This document shows positions 39,735 through 42,402 of a stretch of 42,402 nucleotides of DNA, one piece after another. Made by a program: the position numbers and the translations under genes. Each line of letters starts with the position of its first letter. The first letter of the stretch is position 1. The stretch is from the NCBI GenBank assembly GCA_902477645.1, contig CABSIA010000005.1, positions 1-42,402 on the forward strand. The letters run 5' to 3'. The stretch comes from an uncultured Prevotella sp. Its GTDB lineage: Bacteria; Bacteroidota; Bacteroidia; Bacteroidales; Bacteroidaceae. The notes below the pieces were generated by a model. It worked only from the letters and a program-made list of their open reading frames with translations. It was not told the origin of the DNA and ran no database searches.

Positions 39735-40673
39735 TTATAAAATGCGCTGCCCGGTGTTGTTGAATCTCAACATATATTCGGGCACGCAACTCCGGATGTT
39801 GTTGGCGAGAAGCTCGATGACGGAAAATCTGACGTACGATTTCGACAATGCCAATATCACCTCTCTTGTCGGTATCGGTATGGCAAACGGCCTGACCAGA
39901 CGTTTCTGTTCGGCTGTAAGCTGAGTGAGCGCGAGCTCGGGAATGAAAGTCATGCCCTTGCCGCTCTCTACCATTCTCATGAAAGTCTCGATGCTGCCAA
40001 GCGAGTACGACGACTGGCTGAGGCTTGCTGACTTCAGCTGGCAGAACTTCACCATCTGGTTTCTGAAACAGTGCCCCTCGTCGAGAAGCCACAGAAACTC
40101 TTTGCTCAGGTCGGAGATTTTTATAGTGTTTTTTTCGAATATTGGGTCGTTCTCTGCCACATATCCCATAAACTGCTCATAAAAAAGGGTTATTTTCTGA
40201 TAGTTTTCGAGGTCTTCCACATTGACCATTATCCCCGCGTCAATCTCGCCTTTGTCTATGGCTCTCTTCATCTCCGAGGTCTTCATTTCCAGCACTTTCA
40301 TCTCCAGTTGCGGGTTCCCGGCCTGCATCTGCGAGAAAAACCGTGGCAGCAGATATGGGGCTATGGTCGGCAAAATTCCTATGCGCAGGCTGCCGGCTGT
40401 CGATCTCTTCTCCTCAGCCACAATCTCCTTTATTTTCTTAGCTCTCAGCAAAACCTTCCATGCCTGCTCCACTACAAGCCGGCCTATCGGGGTAGGCACA
40501 ACCTGCTGTGGCGAGCGCTCGAATATCTTTATGTCAAGCTCCTGCTCCAGTTTCTGCACCATGGCGCTGAGCGTGGGTTGCGTAACGCCACATGCTTCGG
40601 CGGCCTTGGCGAAATGGCGTGTGCGGTAAACCGCCACTATGTATTCCATTTGTTGTAATGTCATGGCTCCCAA
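39735..40673 (-). CDS. oxyR: OxyR-type LysR regulator (hydrogen peroxide sensor)
   Basis: A 312-residue LysR-family regulator. The N-terminal winged helix-turn-helix is clear (residues about 4-65; FAKAAEACGVTQPTLSAMVQ). The C-terminal sensor domain has two cysteines, C202 and C211 in GHCFRNQMVKFC, nine residues apart and at the place of the E. coli OxyR redox pair C199/C208. This supports peroxide sensing by disulfide formation. Translation may start at M1 or at M4 (MTLQQMEYIV). It is divergent from a rubrerythrin gene, with an OxyR-type operator half-site in the shared region, so rubrerythrin is a likely target. Confidence 0.93.
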   Translation of the reverse strand: MGAMTLQQMEYIVAVYRTRHFAKAAEACGVTQPTLSAMVQKLEQELDIKIFERSPQQVVPTPIGRLVVEQAWKVLLRAKKIKEIVAEEKRSTAGSLRIGILPTIAPYLLPRFFSQMQAGNPQLEMKVLEMKTSEMKRAIDKGEIDAGIMVNVEDLENYQKITLFYEQFMGYVAENDPIFEKNTIKISDLSKEFLWLLDEGHCFRNQMVKFCQLKSASLSQSSYSLGSIETFMRMVESGKGMTFIPELALTQLTAEQKRLVRPFAIPIPTREVILALSKSYVRFSVIELLANNIRSCVPEYMLRFNNTGQRIL

Positions 40674-40687
40674 ATATTTATTTTCTG

Positions 40688-40718
40688 CAAAAATAGTGAA
40701 AAAAGATGATAGTGCAAA
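40688..40718 (-). promoter_or_regulatory. Promoter of oxyR
   Basis: On the minus strand TATTTTTG (40688-40695) with TTTG (40715-40718) 19 bases upstream: a full consensus match. The ATG is about 15 bases downstream. Confidence 0.6.
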
Positions 40719-40745
40719 GTATTTATAAAGGTAAAATAGGGCATG

Positions 40746-40760
40746 ATAGATTTTTTCTAT
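40746..40760. promoter_or_regulatory. oxyR box: OxyR-type operator half-site
   Basis: ATAG-N7-CTAT (spacer ATTTTTT) is identical to the conserved bases of one E. coli OxyR dimer site. It lies about 20 bases upstream of the rubrerythrin -33 box and about 28 bases upstream of the oxyR -33 box. A second full dimer site at the expected 7-base offset is not evident. Confidence 0.5.
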
Positions 40761-40779
40761 TAAAAGATTGTTAAAGCCG

Positions 40780-40811
40780 TTTGTTGGTTTGAAACTAATA
40801 ACTTAACTTTG
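40780..40811 (+). promoter_or_regulatory. Promoter of rubrerythrin
   Basis: TTTG at 40780-40783, 20 bases, then TAACTTTG at 40804-40811. The ATG is 39 bases downstream. Confidence 0.65.
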
Positions 40812-40850
40812 CATCAGAAAAAAAAAGTATAACTTTAAACATTTTGAATT

Positions 40851-41393
40851 ATGAAAGAACTTAAAGGAACAAAGACCGAGAAAAACCTTATGGATGCGTT
40901 TGCTGGTGAGTCACAGGCACGCAACAAGTATTCATATTTTGCGTCGAAGGCAAAGAAGGAAGGCTATCAGCAGATTGCCGCCCTGTTTGAGGAGACTGCC
41001 AACAACGAGAAGGAGCACGCAAAGATGTGGTTCAAGTATCTTGAGGGCGGAGCCGTAAAGGACACCATGTCGAACCTGAAGGCCGCCGCCGAGGGCGAGA
41101 ACTATGAGTGGACTGACATGTACGACCGTATGGCAAAAGAGGCAGAGGAAGAGGGCTTCACCGAGATTGCCGCCAGAATGCGCATGGTTGCCGACATTGA
41201 GCGTCATCACGAGGAGCGCTACCGCAAGCTCTTGAAGAACATCGAGGACGGCATAGTATTCTCGCGCGAGGGCGACACCGTATGGCAGTGCCGCAACTGT
41301 GGCCATATCGTAGTGGGCAAGAAGGCCCCAGAGGTTTGCCCTGTTTGCGACCATCCGCAGAGCTATTTCGAGGTGCGCGCCGAGAATTGGTAA
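40851..41393 (+). CDS. rbr: Rubrerythrin
   Basis: Cytosolic diiron peroxidase that detoxifies hydrogen peroxide in anaerobes. 180 residues: a four-helix diiron domain (1-135) with ligands E20, E53, H56, E97 and the E117/H120 region, followed by a C-terminal rubredoxin domain with C147-x-x-C150 and C163-x-x-C166 (WQCRNCGHIV, VCPVCDHP) binding one iron. Both metal sites look complete. Codon use is strongly biased, suggesting high expression. The divergent oxyR gene and operator imply peroxide induction. Confidence 0.95.
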   Translation: MKELKGTKTEKNLMDAFAGESQARNKYSYFASKAKKEGYQQIAALFEETANNEKEHAKMWFKYLEGGAVKDTMSNLKAAAEGENYEWTDMYDRMAKEAEEEGFTEIAARMRMVADIERHHEERYRKLLKNIEDGIVFSREGDTVWQCRNCGHIVVGKKAPEVCPVCDHPQSYFEVRAENW

Positions 41394-41429
41394 GCAACTG
41401 CTTTAACCTTAAAAAATAGCAATAGTAAA

Positions 41430-41480
41430 AAACTCCTCTTCCGTTTCACCGATATTAAGGGTAAAGCGGGAGAGGAGTTT
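41430..41480. terminator. Bidirectional terminator between rbr and higA
   Basis: AAACTCCTCT at 41430-41439 and AGAGGAGTTT at 41471-41480 are perfect complements; the stem continues inwards with CCGTTT and AAAGCGG. On the minus strand it is followed by a run of Ts, on the plus strand by a weaker T-rich tail. Confidence 0.7.
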
Positions 41481-41498
41481 CGGTTTATGGTAATTTTA

Positions 41499-41864
41499 CT
41501 AAACACCTAACACTATATTGGCATCAATATTCAGATTGACACACATGCTGCGTGCCACTTTTAATGTAGGCTCGCATTTGCCTGAAATGTACTCTCCGAA
41601 ACGTGACGGACTTACTCCAATTCGTTCAGCCATAGACTTTTGAGTTAATCCCAATTCTTGCATTCTTAACTTCAATACATCAATCAGTTTTGGTTCTCCT
41701 AATGCAAAATGTTGTTCAGAATAATCGGCTACAAGATTAGACAACAACTCAAGCTCAATGCAGTTGGCATCAGTTTTTGGAGTGTTGTCATCAACAAGTG
41801 GCAAAAGTTGTTCTACTCGGTTGAGTGCCCATTCGTACTGTTCTTTTGTTTCAATTTTTGTCAT
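41499..41864 (-). CDS. higA: HigA-type antitoxin (XRE helix-turn-helix)
   Basis: A 121-residue antitoxin. The C-terminal half is an XRE/Cro HTH domain (about 63-118): LRMQELGLTQKSMAERIGVS with FGEYISGKCEPTLKVARSM. The N-terminal half (TKEQYEWALNRVEQLL) is the helical part typical of HigA proteins in this phylum. It binds the toxin and represses the operon. It starts nine bases after the higB stop, in the toxin-first order normal for higBA. Confidence 0.85.
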   Translation of the reverse strand: MTKIETKEQYEWALNRVEQLLPLVDDNTPKTDANCIELELLSNLVADYSEQHFALGEPKLIDVLKLRMQELGLTQKSMAERIGVSPSRFGEYISGKCEPTLKVARSMCVNLNIDANIVLGV

Positions 41865-41873
41865 GGCTCTTTC

Positions 41874-42171
41874 TTATATCGTTGAACAATCTGTAATTTT
41901 ATCATATTCAGCATGTGTGCCGATAAATCGTATATACACAAACTGTATTGTAAATTTTATTACTACTATCAGCCTGTAGTTGTTTCCTTTAATATTAAAA
42001 ACGTAATGTTGATTACCAACATTGTCTACACTGTTGAATGTTTTTTTTAACATCTGCAAAACACGTCCAATTGCTCCGCTTGACAATTGTTGTCCATTCT
42101 TGTAAGGCAACTTTCGTATCTGGATGCGCTTGGGCATATTCTTTCAATGCCTGTTCGGTAAAGATTCTCAT
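41874..42171 (-). pseudogene. higB: HigB-type toxin split by a +1 frameshift at an A8 run
   Basis: HigB toxins are RelE-like ribosome-dependent mRNA nucleases. ATG at 42171-42169 opens MRIFTEQALKEYAQAHPDTK and reads with full family likeness to FADVKK; then at the A-run 42041-42048 the frame is lost and stops after NIQQCRQCW. One frame over, the remainder is intact: TFNSVDNVGNQHYVFNIKG through VYIRFIGTHAEYDKI to the TAA at 41874. With seven As instead of eight the two halves join into a normal protein of about 98 residues. Possible readings are a real loss-of-function mutation, slippage on the A8 run that restores a fraction of full-length toxin, or a sequencing error. higA directly downstream is intact. 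Confidence 0.8.
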
Positions 42172-42196
42172 CTTTTTGTTATTATATGTTTGCCTG

Positions 42197-42204
42197 CAAA
42201 TTTA
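42197..42204 (-). promoter_or_regulatory. -7 box of higBA
   Basis: TAAATTTG on the minus strand, 25 bases upstream of the higB ATG. No strong dyad for HigA binding was picked out by eye. Confidence 0.45.
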
Positions 42205-42381
42205 CTTTTTTTTTCTGATACATCCAAGGATTTTTTATAAAATGCGAGATTTTACTATGTTTGTGATATAAAATTGTTGGTATATGTTTTATTATAGTAA
42301 TCCGTTGGCGGAATTAAATTCTTACAATCTTATAATCTAATAAATCTGTGAATGGGAAGGCAATATATCATGTTAGAAGGC

Positions 42382-42402
42382 TGTAGGGCCGCTACGTGTA
42401 AC
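42382..42402. repeat. REP half-copy cut by the window end
   Basis: TGTAGGGCCGCTACGTGTAA at the end of the window matches the REP family and is nearly identical to the copy in the GH89 gene (one base different). The 177 bases before it (42205-42381) show no gene; they include CCGTTGGCGGAATTAA at 42302-42317, related to the inverted repeat at 6955-6994. Confidence 0.7.

Noticed and set aside
41874..42137. 87-codon frame starting MPKRIQIRK as the HigB gene
   Set aside because: Its first 30 codons are out of phase with the HigB family; family-like residues before the A8 run are in the frame starting at 42171.
1..42402. CRISPR array
   Set aside because: The only short regularly spaced repeats (1592-1657) are contiguous 22-mers without spacers, and no cas genes are present.

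Overview
The window looks like chromosome from a Bacteroidales bacterium, most likely Prevotella or a close relative. Three things point there. Almost every promoter that can be read carries the Bacteroidetes-type -7 box TAnnTTTG, often with TTTG 19-22 bases upstream. Classical Shine-Dalgarno sites are nearly absent. Many families are typical of the phylum: a porin O/P, a Bacteroidetes-style LptD, a DUF5606 protein, a long NusB, and a GH89 enzyme paired with a DUF5009 acyltransferase. The species is not proven by anything seen here. No rRNA, tRNA or CRISPR array was found.

Layout. 1-975 is AT-rich and almost gene-free, but holds a 58-codon internally deleted ATPase remnant. 976-5688 carries a YfcE-like phosphoesterase, a repeat block, a candidate 250-nt RNA on the minus strand, then pepT and a CPA2 antiporter. 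5796-12244 runs leftwards: a decarboxylase/carboxylase subunit (first transcribed), an HD protein, lptD, then a porin under its own promoter. Two secreted proteins of unknown role follow on the plus strand (12509-14004). 14083-20323 is a long leftward cluster: nusB, yajC, ybbR, coaE, DUF5606, then a queuosine block (yhhQ, GNAT-nitrilase, queF) separated from the rest by a 146-base gap with competing hairpins. rplY, pth and hslR read rightwards. 22589-26003 is a GH89 alpha-N-acetylglucosaminidase plus a heparan-type acetyltransferase homologue, a pair that mirrors two steps of animal heparan sulfate breakdown.

26148-33053 is an AT-rich accessory island with all genes on the minus strand: a truncated Bro-N antirepressor, an M.EcoRI-like adenine methyltransferase overlapping a DUF262-HNH nuclease, an unknown protein, a DUF2971 protein, a YhcG-type PD-(D/E)XK nuclease and a RhuM protein. 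This is the best candidate for an undescribed defence or restriction-modification module. After it come housekeeping genes yihY, a HAD phosphatase, pgi, gpsA and lysS. The right end has oxyR divergent from rubrerythrin, with an OxyR-type site between them, and a higBA toxin-antitoxin locus whose toxin is frameshifted at an A8 run.

Intergenic spaces hold at least three palindromic repeat families: a REP/REPIN-like element with core TGTAGGGCCGCTA (five half-copies, one forming the 3' end of the GH89 gene), a GCCGCTTGC family at two loci, and a CTCCCCCAAGGGGG element. Several of them touch or overlap stop codons.
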